Both the position numbers and the translations under genes were made by a program. DNA of 25,762 nucleotides from Bacteroidota bacterium. GTDB taxonomy: Bacteria; Bacteroidota; Ignavibacteria; Ignavibacteriales; Ignavibacteriaceae. The notes below the pieces were generated by a model. The model searched no databases. It was given only the letters and a program-made list of their open reading frames with translations, and was not told the origin of the DNA. Shown in pieces: positions 15,812-24,232 of the stretch. Positions within the stretch are counted from its first letter, which is position 1, and each line of letters opens with the position of its first letter. Where the stretch lies: the NCBI GenBank assembly GCA_023453665.1, contig JAEXTA010000067.1:1-25762 (forward strand), written 5' to 3'.

Positions 15812-16813
15812 ATGAACAAAATATATGCTTTAGCAATTATCATGTTAACAATGTTTATAATTAGCTGTGGTGAACCAAACTCACCCGAATCTTTAACCGG
15901 TGATGATGGCGGATATAAAATAGTAAGCAAGTATGTAACCGCAGGTTACGCACAGGATGTAGTGATGAAAGATACATTACTATTCATCGCGCAAGGTGAA
16001 GGCGGCTTACTCATAGTAAGTGTTGCTGATCCGGGTAATCCTAAACTGATTTCAACAAAAATAACAGATATAAGAGGCTACTCAGCAAAGATAGATATCA
16101 AAGATTCAGTTATTTACCTGGCAGCAGGAAATTTTGGAGTTTCAGTAGTAGATGTCAGTGACGCATATAATCCTGAAGTAACTAATTATAATCTTCCAAT
16201 GAAGCCGGCGAAAAGTTTTTATATAATGGGTGATTTTTTATTTACTTGTGTAAGTGAACTTGGGTACAATATTTCAGATATAAGTTATCCTACCCAACCT
16301 GATGTAAGGGCGACCAACATAACACCCGGTTACTGCCAGGCAGTTGTAACAACAAAAGATACAAGTTATCTGCTTGCTGCTTGTGGTGAGATGGGTTTTG
16401 CAATGGTTGATATAAAAGATTTTCAGTTAGGATTTGGTACTTACAGAACTTGTGGATGGAGAGACACTCCCGGTTATGCCGTTGATATAGTTCGTCACCC
16501 GGATTTACCGATTGCATACCTTGCATGCGGAACAGGCGGACTTTCAATAGTTGATTTTTCCGATACTGCAGATGTAAAATTGTTAAGTAATTACAAGTCA
16601 GGCGGCTATGCAAAAGAAATCCTGTACGAAAACAATAAGATTTATCTCACGACAGAAACAAGAGGATTACAGATATTTGATGTTACTAATCCTTCATCCC
16701 CGGTAAGAATTGGAACAGTACCGACTGCTTTTTCAATGGGGATATGTGTTGATAATAGTTACATTTATATCGCAGATGAAGTTGAAGGAATATTGGTAAT
16801 TAAAAAACCGTAA
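15812..16813 (+). CDS. LVIVD-repeat seven-bladed beta-propeller lipoprotein
   Basis: 333 residues. A lipoprotein signal ends in IISCG, giving Cys19 as the lipidated residue. The start is supported by AAAGGATAATA just upstream. Seven repeats of about 40-45 residues follow, each with a core such as LLIVSVADPGNP, VSVVDVSDAYNP, YNISDISYPTQP, LSIVDFSDTADV, LQIFDVTNPSSP and LVIKKP at the end. This is the LVIVD repeat pattern, predicted to fold as a beta-propeller. Such domains usually mediate binding rather than catalysis. Last gene before the terminator at 16946, 25 bases after the beta-barrel gene, so probably part of the same transcript. It may sit in the inner leaflet of the outer membrane or on the surface as an accessory to the barrel. 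Confidence 0.88.
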   Translation: MNKIYALAIIMLTMFIISCGEPNSPESLTGDDGGYKIVSKYVTAGYAQDVVMKDTLLFIAQGEGGLLIVSVADPGNPKLISTKITDIRGYSAKIDIKDSVIYLAAGNFGVSVVDVSDAYNPEVTNYNLPMKPAKSFYIMGDFLFTCVSELGYNISDISYPTQPDVRATNITPGYCQAVVTTKDTSYLLAACGEMGFAMVDIKDFQLGFGTYRTCGWRDTPGYAVDIVRHPDLPIAYLACGTGGLSIVDFSDTADVKLLSNYKSGGYAKEILYENNKIYLTTETRGLQIFDVTNPSSPVRIGTVPTAFSMGICVDNSYIYIADEVEGILVIKKP

Positions 16814-17123
16814 AAAAATTTTATAAAATAGAGCATAGTCATAAAATTCTTTTTGACAATTATAAAAATAAAATTTAAGTTTATGACGGTAATTGTTGTT
16901 CACTGGGACGCCATGAATAACGTCTGCAGAATTACCTAACCCCCAGCCCGAAGTGTCCTGCCCGCGCTTCGGGCATTTTTTTATCTAATTGTGAATCTTA
17001 TTAGTGAATTCTCATTTTAATATGATTAAGACTTATAAATTCTTAGTAGAACTTACACCCTCAATGGTTAATCATTATATTAATACTGGAAATATTTTAA
17101 GGTTATCGGTTTAAAAATAATTT
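16814..17123. other. Intergenic region, 310 bp, end of PGA cluster
   Basis: Contains the terminator at 16946-16982. An 8-bp inverted repeat GTCATAAA/TTTATGAC (16838-16845 and 16880-16887) encloses a TTGACA box at 16854-16859; it could be a regulated promoter or a chance feature of AT-rich sequence. From 16983 to 17123 I see only AT-rich sequence, presumably including the promoter of the gene at 17124. No ORF worth reporting. Confidence 0.45.
16946..16982 (+). terminator. Strong Rho-independent terminator of the PGA cluster
   Basis: The arms GCCCGAAGTG and CGCTTCGGGC form a 10-bp stem with one wobble pair and a nine-base loop, followed by A and seven T residues. It sits 133 bases after the LVIVD lipoprotein gene and marks a natural 3' border of the cluster. 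Its GC-rich stem stands out against the AT-rich surroundings. Confidence 0.88.
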
Positions 17124-18407
17124 ATGTATGAACTGTTAGTAATATTTCTTCTTATAGTGATCAACGGTTTGCTCGCTATGAGTGAAATTGCTTTTGTTTC
17201 AGCAAAAAAATACAGGCTGGAGGAAAAGGCAAAGAATGGTAATAAGTCAGCAATTAAAGCTCTGATACTACTTGAAGAACCCGGAAAATTTCTTTCTGCA
17301 GTGCAGATTGGTATTACATTAGTAGGAATTTTTGCGGGTGCATTTGGTGGTTACGCATTGGCAGAAGATATTACACCTCTTATTGCCCAGGTAGCATTAC
17401 TAAGAAATTATGCTGTCGAAATATCATTTGCTGTTATTGTTACGACTATAACATATCTCTCTCTTGTTATTGGTGAACTGGTGCCGAAAAATATCGCTCT
17501 TAATAATCCTGAGGGTATGACGCTGCTGATGGCTCCGACCTTATATTACATAACAAAGATATTTTCTCCCGTTGTTTGGTTTTTGAGTTTTTCCTCAAAA
17601 ACTATTTTATCAATATTAAGGATAAAGGAAAACAAAGAACCTCCCGTTACAGAAGAAGAATTAAAATCATTACTGGATCTTGGAATTAAACACGGTACAT
17701 TTGAAAAAGAAGAATCGGAAATCATCAAAAAAGTATTCAATTTTAACGATAAAAAAATCAGCTCTGTAATGATACCGCGATCCGAAATTGAATGGATAGA
17801 AATCTCACTTCCTGTAAACGAAATAATTAATTTTATTTCACTTCACAACTTTTCAAGATATTTAGTCTGCACTGAAGGTCTGGATAACGTTGCTGGAATT
17901 ATTGAATCAAAAGATTTTTTAATAAAGTATAACAATAACCCTGATTTAAAAATTCAGGAAGTTCTTTCAGAAGCAATCTTTGTCCCCGGCACTATGTACA
18001 CTATAGACCTGCTTGATACATTCAAATCAAAAAAAAATAATATAGCGGTGGTCGTAGATGAATACGGCGGAACACAAGGTCTTATTACACTTCACGACAT
18101 AATTGAAAATATTTTCGGGGAAATTCCGGAAAAGTTTGATGAGCCTGTTCAGAATTTTATCAGGCGCGAGGATGGTTCATACCTTGTCGATGGATTGACA
18201 GACATAGTAAAAGTCGAAGAATTTTTCAGAATAAAAATAAATTCAGAAGATTATTCAACACTCAGTGGATTTATAATGCATCAGACCGGCAACATTCCAA
18301 AAGAAGGTGATGTTTTCAGATATGATAATTTAAAGTTTGAAGTAGTTGATATGGACGGTAACCGCGTTGATAAAGTGATGATATCACAGGAGACTATCAC
18401 TCAGTAA
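17124..18407 (+). CDS. CNNM/HlyC-CorC family membrane protein (DUF21, CBS pair, CorC_HlyC)
   Basis: 427 residues. The N-terminal DUF21/CNNM membrane domain (about 1-170) begins with LLVIFLLIVINGLLAMSEIAFVSA and contains the family motifs GKFLSAVQIGITLVGIFAGAFGG and LVIGELVPKN. A linker (PPVTEEELKSLLDLG..HGTFEKEE) leads to two CBS motifs (about 205-320, with VMIPRSEIEW and VVVDEYGGTQGLIT), followed by a CorC_HlyC domain (about 335-420, DGSYLVDGLTDI, DYSTLSGFI). Members are linked to magnesium or cobalt efflux and were historically called hemolysins. No clear Shine-Dalgarno site precedes the ATG. Appears to be a single-gene unit unrelated to its neighbours. Confidence 0.94.
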   Translation: MYELLVIFLLIVINGLLAMSEIAFVSAKKYRLEEKAKNGNKSAIKALILLEEPGKFLSAVQIGITLVGIFAGAFGGYALAEDITPLIAQVALLRNYAVEISFAVIVTTITYLSLVIGELVPKNIALNNPEGMTLLMAPTLYYITKIFSPVVWFLSFSSKTILSILRIKENKEPPVTEEELKSLLDLGIKHGTFEKEESEIIKKVFNFNDKKISSVMIPRSEIEWIEISLPVNEIINFISLHNFSRYLVCTEGLDNVAGIIESKDFLIKYNNNPDLKIQEVLSEAIFVPGTMYTIDLLDTFKSKKNNIAVVVDEYGGTQGLITLHDIIENIFGEIPEKFDEPVQNFIRREDGSYLVDGLTDIVKVEEFFRIKINSEDYSTLSGFIMHQTGNIPKEGDVFRYDNLKFEVVDMDGNRVDKVMISQETITQ

Positions 18408-18631
18408 AGTTATCTGCTTCCATAACAGAAGTTCAGCTATACTTTATCAATTATGAAACAACCATACCGGTATTTTTTTTATTTTTTTATATTTATATAG
18501 TGTAATATTTACTAACTTACTTCACATCAATCGCACTTACATTTTCATTAAGTTCAGTCCAATTCATCTTCCGGAGAGGCAACACAAAAAATAACCGATC
18601 AATTATCCGTTTTTGGAGTGGAAGGAATCTG

Positions 18632-18940
18632 ATGAATACAAAAGAACTACTCGTTTCTGTAAGAATAATTGAAAGTACTGTACTTCAGTGTGCAAAATCA
18701 GAAATCAAAACCTGTGATCATATCCTCGTTGAAGAAATAAAAAAAATTCAGCAATCTGCAGATGATACTTTTATACAGGAAATGATTTTCGGTATATATT
18801 ATAACTGGAAGATATATTCAGGGCAGCATAAAGGAACAGGCATTCCTGACAGATATACAGAGTTGGAAAATATTATGATTAACTGCGGAAGGATGAAAAG
18901 TTATCTTATTAAATATTTATCGGATCTAACGAATAACTGA
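18632..18940 (+). CDS. Small soluble protein of unknown function
   Basis: 102 residues, without signal peptide or membrane segment. A GGAAGG-type ribosome binding site lies about ten bases before the ATG. The sequence appears mostly helical with alternating charged residues (for example VEEIKKIQQSADDTFIQEMIFGIYYNW). It has three cysteines (near residues 20, 28 and 90). No recognisable family. Flanking intergenic gaps of over 200 bases suggest it is transcribed alone. Confidence 0.65.
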   Translation: MNTKELLVSVRIIESTVLQCAKSEIKTCDHILVEEIKKIQQSADDTFIQEMIFGIYYNWKIYSGQHKGTGIPDRYTELENIMINCGRMKSYLIKYLSDLTNN

Positions 18941-19156
18941 TTAGTATTTATTTTAAATTTTTATTTTTTCCTTATTGTTATTCATTTCTCTATCCTATAA
19001 GTTTAACTAAACAGTAACAAATTTAGTTTTATGAACTTCATTTTTCAGCAAAAACATCTTATTCAATTCTTACAAAAGGGGAGACAACTCAAAATTATTT
19101 AATAACTGATTTCTAAAATTCACTGATAAACATTTAAAGCTGTTAGAGAGGTAATT

Positions 19157-22100
19157 ATGAGAACTACTTTAAAACAATTTTCTTTAGTCCTGCTCTTTAG
19201 TGTATTGTATCAGATCTTCATTGTCGAAAGTTTTGCACAACAAAATGAATTTTATGGTTCAAAAATTATAAAGCAAAACAACAAATCTTTAATTCAAACA
19301 ATACCGCAAAAAATTTCAAACCCGATAGATATTCCAACAAAACAACTGACAAACTTAAAAAATATTGCCGGCGAAAAATATGTGATGGGGGGATCGGTAC
19401 TCTGGTCCTTTACTGATGGTGCTGCAATTTCTAACACGGCAGAACTTAATGCAGATGGTAATTTTTCCTTAAATGCGTGGGGATTAAATAATATGAGGGT
19501 ATCACGATACCCGGTTCAGAATAATATTCCCATTTGGGAAGTACCGACTGTTCCGAATGATCCCAATATTGATATCTCTGATGACGGTGATGTTATTGCC
19601 GTAGCAAGAGGAACTGATTTTTATTTACTTGACAGCACAAACGGAAACATCGTATATCAGATCACAATGCCTGATACTTTGTACGCAAGCAATTTGAGTG
19701 TCTCCCGGAGCGGCAGCCACGTAGTTTTTCTTGCTGATGCATCCGGTAATGGTACCGTCGCTAAAGCCTATATGCTTTCGTTAGAAGGTGGTGTTCCCAG
19801 CGTTATCTGGACGAAAGAAATTCCACGGTCAGTAATAACAAATTGGGCAGGTGCAAATTTTTCTGCAGATGGTGATGTAGTAGTAATCAACGGAAGAAGT
19901 CATCTTTATGTTGTAAATGTCGGTGATGGTTCCGTTGTTTGGGATCACTTTGTTGACAACACTGAATCACCTGCTGTAATCAGCGGAGATGGAGGTGTAA
20001 TTGTAACTGCTGACAACAGTGGATTTATTCAAACCTGGCAAAGGAATCAAACATGGACAGAATACAATCTTTTATGGCAGTACAAAATTCCCCTGGTATC
20101 AAGTTTTACAAACTGGGCATCATCAGTTGACATATCAGCCGATGGAAGCACTATCGTTGCCGGAACATTAATTTTTCTTGCATCAGGTTATGATGGATCA
20201 GTAGTAGCATTTGATACGTACGGTGGGGGAATTCCCAAATGGGTTTATATGGGTGCAGGTGATTTAGTTGATGATATTGCAATATCAGATGACGGTAAAG
20301 TAGCCGCTGCTGTTAGCTGGGGCGATCTGTCTCACTTAAAACCCGATCTGATGGTGTTTGATGTTGAAACAGGTGAATTAACGTTTGAAATAGTTTCACC
20401 GGGATCTTTTTTTACAGTCGATATCAGTCACGATGGCAAAAAAGTTTTAGCAGGAGGTAAAGGTGTACACGCCAGAGAATTCGGTAACGGAGGCAGACTT
20501 TATCTTTCTGAAATTGATCTTGGTGGAGGCAGTGTTTCAGGTACAGTTGATTTAGCCGGAACAACAAATGAAAGCGGTGTTCTGATAAAAGCAGTTGGCA
20601 CCCCGAGAACAGCTATAACCGATGCACTTGGAAATTATACTATCCCAAATATTCCAGCTGGTATTTATACAATTTCTGCTGAAAAACCCGGATATAATTT
20701 CGGTAATGTCACTTCAGTAAATGTAGTGAGCGGAAGTAATACATCAGGCGTTAATTTTTCTCTTGCCCAATTTATTGCAACACCTCCTGTACTCAGTGCA
20801 TCAACCAACATACCCGGTGCTATAATGTTAGGTTGGACAACATTAGTTCAATCTTTCGAAAAACAAATCGAAATTGCAAAAACAATAGGTGATCCTTATC
20901 CTATAGATGCGGAACGAACTACCCGATCATTAAATTCCAAAATAGAAGATTCACATAAAATTAAATTGAATGCGAATACTGTCTTCACCCTGGCAGACAG
21001 TATTAATATTTACAGAAGTCTGATTTCAGGTGGTCCTTATAAAAAACTAAATGCTGTGAATATTTCTCAAAACAGTTTTACAGATTCAAGTGTATTTCCG
21101 TTGCGGGATTATTATTACGTTGTAAACATTGTTAACGAAACCGGTCAGAGCATTTATTCAAACGAAGTACTTGGAAGGGTGAGCGATTCACTTCTGACTT
21201 TTGATTTTGATGTGCCATCAGGAAATGTTCCTGTAATAGATGGTGTTCTTTCGCCTGGTGAATGGACTGACGCTTTCAAACTCGATGTATCAGATGTGTT
21301 AGGTTATTCCGGCGGATCACCAAAACCACAAGGTTCTGTTTTCATGTATGTCAAATATGATGCCGTTAATGATATGCTTTATATCGCTGGTGAGGATTTC
21401 CTTAATAATGAACTTGATGATAATGAAGGTTTCGGACTTTACTTTGACGATAACAACAACAACCAGTATGAACCAAACAATGCACTACCTGTTCTGCAAG
21501 AGGGAAACTTCTGGGCATACTGGCATCCTTCAGGCTCTGATCTCAGATTTAGGAAGATATTCACAGGAGGTGGAGTTGGTGATGTAATTACTCTTACTGA
21601 AGGTGATGCTGAATTCACTATTACCAACGGACATTTGCAAGGTGAAGTTGCCATTCCAATGGGATTTTTTGATGGATATCAGTTGCAGGTTTTCGCACCT
21701 GATAAAACACCAGGACTTGGTGCTTTCCTGATTGAACGAAATGCGGGTGCCGCAAATTTCAATGGCTGGTGGCCTCAAACTATGAATAGCCTCTTTAATC
21801 CGGTTTACTTTGGTGATGTAGGAATTGATGTATCATTACTTGCGCCACCACAGGCACCGGATAATATAGTTGTTGTAAGGCAGGGTGATGATCTGCTTAT
21901 TACCTGGAATGATCCGACACTTGGTTTGAATAATGATCCACTTACGGTTACTCCCGTCATTGACATTTATAAAAATGGTGATTTTTATAAAACAGTTTCC
22001 GGGGGAATTGAAACTCTATCAGACGATAGTGTTAACTGTTCACTTTGGTATGAGTATCAGATTCAGGCGTACATTATTATCGGAGATGATACTCTGCGAA

Positions 22101-22927
22101 GTCCTATGAGTAAAATTGTTGGTAATTTTGCTTGCGTGGAACCTTCACTGACATCAATTAAATATGACGATGGCAGTTGGGAAGCTTTTTATGTTGTTGA
22201 CTTTACATACGATCAAAATAAATTTGCATTGAAAGTTACACCTACATTTTATCCGGCAAGAGTTGTTCGCCTTGAAACACTTGTTAATAACGCCGGTGCA
22301 TTTGACTTTACTGTCAACAAGGATGAATCAGGAATTCCAGGTGATATTTTAGCCGGTCCATACAGAGTATCATCAGGTGTATCCGGTGCTGCTAATTCGA
22401 TTATATTTACTTTACCCGGAACCGATCCGCCAGCTATTGAAGCAGGGGACTTCTGGGTATTAATAAATTATCTTGAGTCAAGTCCTGGTGATCCGGGAAT
22501 TGGTACGGATGTTTCTTCTCCGAATGCAGGTCGTTATATGTACTACCTTGCAGCAAGCGGATGGCAAAGCTTTTCAGGAGGTAATTTGATGATCACATCG
22601 TATATAGCCCAGCCTCCAACCGGTATTGGTGATGAAGTCAGCAATCCTTTGACATTCGAATTGTCACAAAACTATCCCAATCCATTTAATCCCTCAACAG
22701 TTATTCGCTATCAGATTCCTGAAAGTGAATTTGTAACTATTGAAGTTTATAATATGCTTGGTCAGAAAATAAATACTCTGATAAACGATATTCAAAATGC
22801 TGGGGAACATTCGACTAATTGGGATGGAACAAACATAGCCGGTGAACAGGTATCAAGCGGAATTTATCTATACAAAATTAAAGCAGGTGAATTCAGTGCT
22901 GTTAGAAAGATGATGCTGATTAAGTAA
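19157..22927 (+). CDS. T9SS-secreted multidomain protein: beta-propeller, CarboxypepD_reg-like and CBM9-like domains
   Basis: 1256 residues with a GAGAGG ribosome binding site and a signal peptide ending near SFAQQ. The N-terminal half (about 75-450) repeats segments such as DISDDGDVIAVARG, SADGDVVVINGR, SADGSTIVAGT and SHDGKKVLAGG, typical of WD40/PQQ-like propellers. A CarboxypepD_reg-like beta-sandwich follows (about 455-535, GSVSGTVDLAGTTNESGV, GNYTIPNIPAGIYTI). Next is a fibronectin-like region split by a polar, low-complexity insert (about 540-680), then a CBM9-like domain (about 685-895, PVIDGVLSPGEWTDA, GLYFDDNNNNQYEPN), another Fn3-like segment, and a type A T9SS sorting domain (about 1162-1256, NYPNPFNPS). 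No catalytic motif is evident. Probably a surface or extracellular binding protein. Confidence 0.87.
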   Translation: MRTTLKQFSLVLLFSVLYQIFIVESFAQQNEFYGSKIIKQNNKSLIQTIPQKISNPIDIPTKQLTNLKNIAGEKYVMGGSVLWSFTDGAAISNTAELNADGNFSLNAWGLNNMRVSRYPVQNNIPIWEVPTVPNDPNIDISDDGDVIAVARGTDFYLLDSTNGNIVYQITMPDTLYASNLSVSRSGSHVVFLADASGNGTVAKAYMLSLEGGVPSVIWTKEIPRSVITNWAGANFSADGDVVVINGRSHLYVVNVGDGSVVWDHFVDNTESPAVISGDGGVIVTADNSGFIQTWQRNQTWTEYNLLWQYKIPLVSSFTNWASSVDISADGSTIVAGTLIFLASGYDGSVVAFDTYGGGIPKWVYMGAGDLVDDIAISDDGKVAAAVSWGDLSHLKPDLMVFDVETGELTFEIVSPGSFFTVDISHDGKKVLAGGKGVHAREFGNGGRLYLSEIDLGGGSVSGTVDLAGTTNESGVLIKAVGTPRTAITDALGNYTIPNIPAGIYTISAEKPGYNFGNVTSVNVVSGSNTSGVNFSLAQFIATPPVLSASTNIPGAIMLGWTTLVQSFEKQIEIAKTIGDPYPIDAERTTRSLNSKIEDSHKIKLNANTVFTLADSINIYRSLISGGPYKKLNAVNISQNSFTDSSVFPLRDYYYVVNIVNETGQSIYSNEVLGRVSDSLLTFDFDVPSGNVPVIDGVLSPGEWTDAFKLDVSDVLGYSGGSPKPQGSVFMYVKYDAVNDMLYIAGEDFLNNELDDNEGFGLYFDDNNNNQYEPNNALPVLQEGNFWAYWHPSGSDLRFRKIFTGGGVGDVITLTEGDAEFTITNGHLQGEVAIPMGFFDGYQLQVFAPDKTPGLGAFLIERNAGAANFNGWWPQTMNSLFNPVYFGDVGIDVSLLAPPQAPDNIVVVRQGDDLLITWNDPTLGLNNDPLTVTPVIDIYKNGDFYKTVSGGIETLSDDSVNCSLWYEYQIQAYIIIGDDTLRSPMSKIVGNFACVEPSLTSIKYDDGSWEAFYVVDFTYDQNKFALKVTPTFYPARVVRLETLVNNAGAFDFTVNKDESGIPGDILAGPYRVSSGVSGAANSIIFTLPGTDPPAIEAGDFWVLINYLESSPGDPGIGTDVSSPNAGRYMYYLAASGWQSFSGGNLMITSYIAQPPTGIGDEVSNPLTFELSQNYPNPFNPSTVIRYQIPESEFVTIEVYNMLGQKINTLINDIQNAGEHSTNWDGTNIAGEQVSSGIYLYKIKAGEFSAVRKMMLIK

Positions 22928-22932
22928 CGTAT

Positions 22933-22982
22933 AATGTATAATTTATAATCGACCTATGACGGACAGGTTTACAATGTATAAT
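22933..22982. repeat. 10-bp direct repeat flanking a small hairpin
   Basis: AATGTATAAT occurs at 22933-22942 and again at 22973-22982. Between them lies a potential ACCT/AGGT hairpin around 22952-22970. It lies directly between the stop codon at 22927 and the terminator. Function is unknown; it may be the remnant of a small intergenic repeat. Confidence 0.4.
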
Positions 22983-22983
22983 G

Positions 22984-23011
22984 AAGGCGATTCAGATGAA
23001 TCGCCTTTTTT
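22984..23011 (+). terminator. Near-perfect Rho-independent terminator
   Basis: AAGGCGATTC and GAATCGCCTT form a perfect 10-bp stem with a four-base AGAT loop; the T-run continues to 23011. It ends the T9SS gene at 22927 and separates it from the convergent minus-strand gene ending at 23021. The stem resembles the terminator at 2429-2456. Confidence 0.9.
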
Positions 23012-23020
23012 ATCGATCGA

Positions 23021-23746
23021 TTAACTCAACTTAAACACAATAGGAATTGCAATTTTTGATTTGATAAATTTACCTTTATGTTTTGCGGGTGTAAATTTTG
23101 TCTTAGTGACTGCATCAATAGCAGCTTCGTCTAAACCGCTTCCGGCTCCTTTGAGCACTTCAGTTTTAATAACATTTCCTTCCTCATCAATAAAAACCTG
23201 GAGAAATACTTTGCCTTCGATACCTGCTTCCTTAGCTTCTTTGGGATAAACTACTTTTTTGGATAGCTCTATCATTCCGCCGATCGGCATAGGCATCTCA
23301 TCGTATTCAGTCTGGTAATCATTTTTTGTAATTTCAAGAGAAGATGATTCTGTAAAATAAGGACCTCCTTTTAATCTGATTTGGGATTTAACATTATTAC
23401 CATCTTTCATCCCGGGTTCAAACTTCCAGGTTTTAACAGTTTTAATTACAAGATCATCAAAAACTTTTCCAGGTGATTCAACTATTTGTACCTTGTTTAA
23501 ATCCCCTTTTTCATCAATCAATAGTTTGTAATCAAGCACTAATTTGTCAGGTTTTGATGATTCAAGTTGTTTTGTCAATTTGGAAATTAGTTCTTCTTGA
23601 TTTCCTTCTTTCAGCACTGGTTGTTTATCAACGGCATCAGCAGGAAGATAATCTTTGTCATAGTTGGGTATTACTTCAATCTGGTTTTCATCTTTGCATC
23701 CAGCAATGAGAATTGTAGATAGAAATAAAAAAATAATCAGTTTCAT
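23021..23746 (-). CDS. Lipoprotein with two tandem TonB C-terminal domains
   Basis: 241 residues. The frame is open to 23782, but the ATG ending at 23746 has a GAGGA site five bases upstream and opens a lipoprotein signal (MKLIIFLFLSTILIAGC, Cys17). Residues about 50-127 form a divergent TonB_C-like domain (LDYKLLIDEKGDLNKVQIVES, DDLVIKTVKTWKFEPG). Residues about 151-241 form a canonical one (VVYPKEAKEAGIEGKVFLQV, GSGLDEAAIDAVTKTKFTPA). Classical TonB has an inner-membrane helix and a proline-rich spacer; both are absent. It lies seven bases downstream of the anti-sigma-like gene, in an apparent operon with the sigma factor. It may act in the periplasm as an envelope-stress or receptor-contact factor rather than as an energy transducer. 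Confidence 0.85.
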   Translation of the reverse strand: MKLIIFLFLSTILIAGCKDENQIEVIPNYDKDYLPADAVDKQPVLKEGNQEELISKLTKQLESSKPDKLVLDYKLLIDEKGDLNKVQIVESPGKVFDDLVIKTVKTWKFEPGMKDGNNVKSQIRLKGGPYFTESSSLEITKNDYQTEYDEMPMPIGGMIELSKKVVYPKEAKEAGIEGKVFLQVFIDEEGNVIKTEVLKGAGSGLDEAAIDAVTKTKFTPAKHKGKFIKSKIAIPIVFKLS

Positions 23747-23753
23747 TTTATCC

Positions 23754-24221
23754 TCACGAGTTTGGTTTAACAATAATTTCATTTGAATATGTTGCTCTGA
23801 CTTCTGCAGCAGGGAGTGTATTGTACAAAGCTTTAATTAATTCCTGTTGATCTTCAAGTTTGTTAACAATAGTTATAATTTCTTTTCTATGTTGATTCAC
23901 CGATATATAAAGAAAAAGACTTACTATAAGAAGGATAACAGATACACCAATCGAAATGTACCTTGTAATTTTTGATGGCAAGTTTCTTCTCACAACCGAA
24001 AAATCTTTTAATGTAGTAGCCATCAGAATTTTTTCCTCCAGGTTTACAGGAAATTCAGAACTATTACCCGCACCTGTTTGCTTTAATAAAGTTAAACTTC
24101 TCAGATATTTTCTTGCTTCAGAATCAAGAGCCAGCTCTGCAAACAAGGACTCTTCTTCAGATTGTTTTATTTCGCCATCTATATATTCATCAATTCTTAT
24201 AAATACTTTTTCCTTATCCAT
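23754..24221 (-). CDS. Membrane anti-sigma-factor-like protein
   Basis: 155 residues from the ATG at 24221; a GTG one codon upstream (24224) is also possible, and AAGGGA lies about eight bases ahead. The N-terminus (RIDEYIDGEIKQSEEESLFAELALDSEARKYL) matches the helical sigma-binding start of many anti-sigma proteins. One transmembrane helix follows at about residues 88-108, then a heptad-like segment (about 110-135) on the outer side. The HxxxCxxC zinc motif of ZAS proteins is missing and there are no cysteines at all. It lies 11 bases after the sigma-factor gene, the usual order of an ECF sigma/anti-sigma pair. It would hold the sigma factor at the inner membrane until a periplasmic signal arrives. 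Confidence 0.82.
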   Translation of the reverse strand: MDKEKVFIRIDEYIDGEIKQSEEESLFAELALDSEARKYLRSLTLLKQTGAGNSSEFPVNLEEKILMATTLKDFSVVRRNLPSKITRYISIGVSVILLIVSLFLYISVNQHRKEIITIVNKLEDQQELIKALYNTLPAAEVRATYSNEIIVKPNS

Positions 24222-24232
24222 CACTCAATCCC

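Noticed and set aside
16838..16887. Inverted repeat GTCATAAA/TTTATGAC around a TTGACA box
   Set aside because: Could be an operator-promoter, but 8-bp inverted repeats arise easily in such AT-rich sequence and no clear -10 box follows. Noted in the intergenic entry only.
18463..18480. ATACCGGTAT palindrome followed by a T-run downstream of the CNNM-type gene
   Set aside because: It resembles a terminator, but the palindrome has no loop; opening one would leave only about three pairs. Too weak to call.
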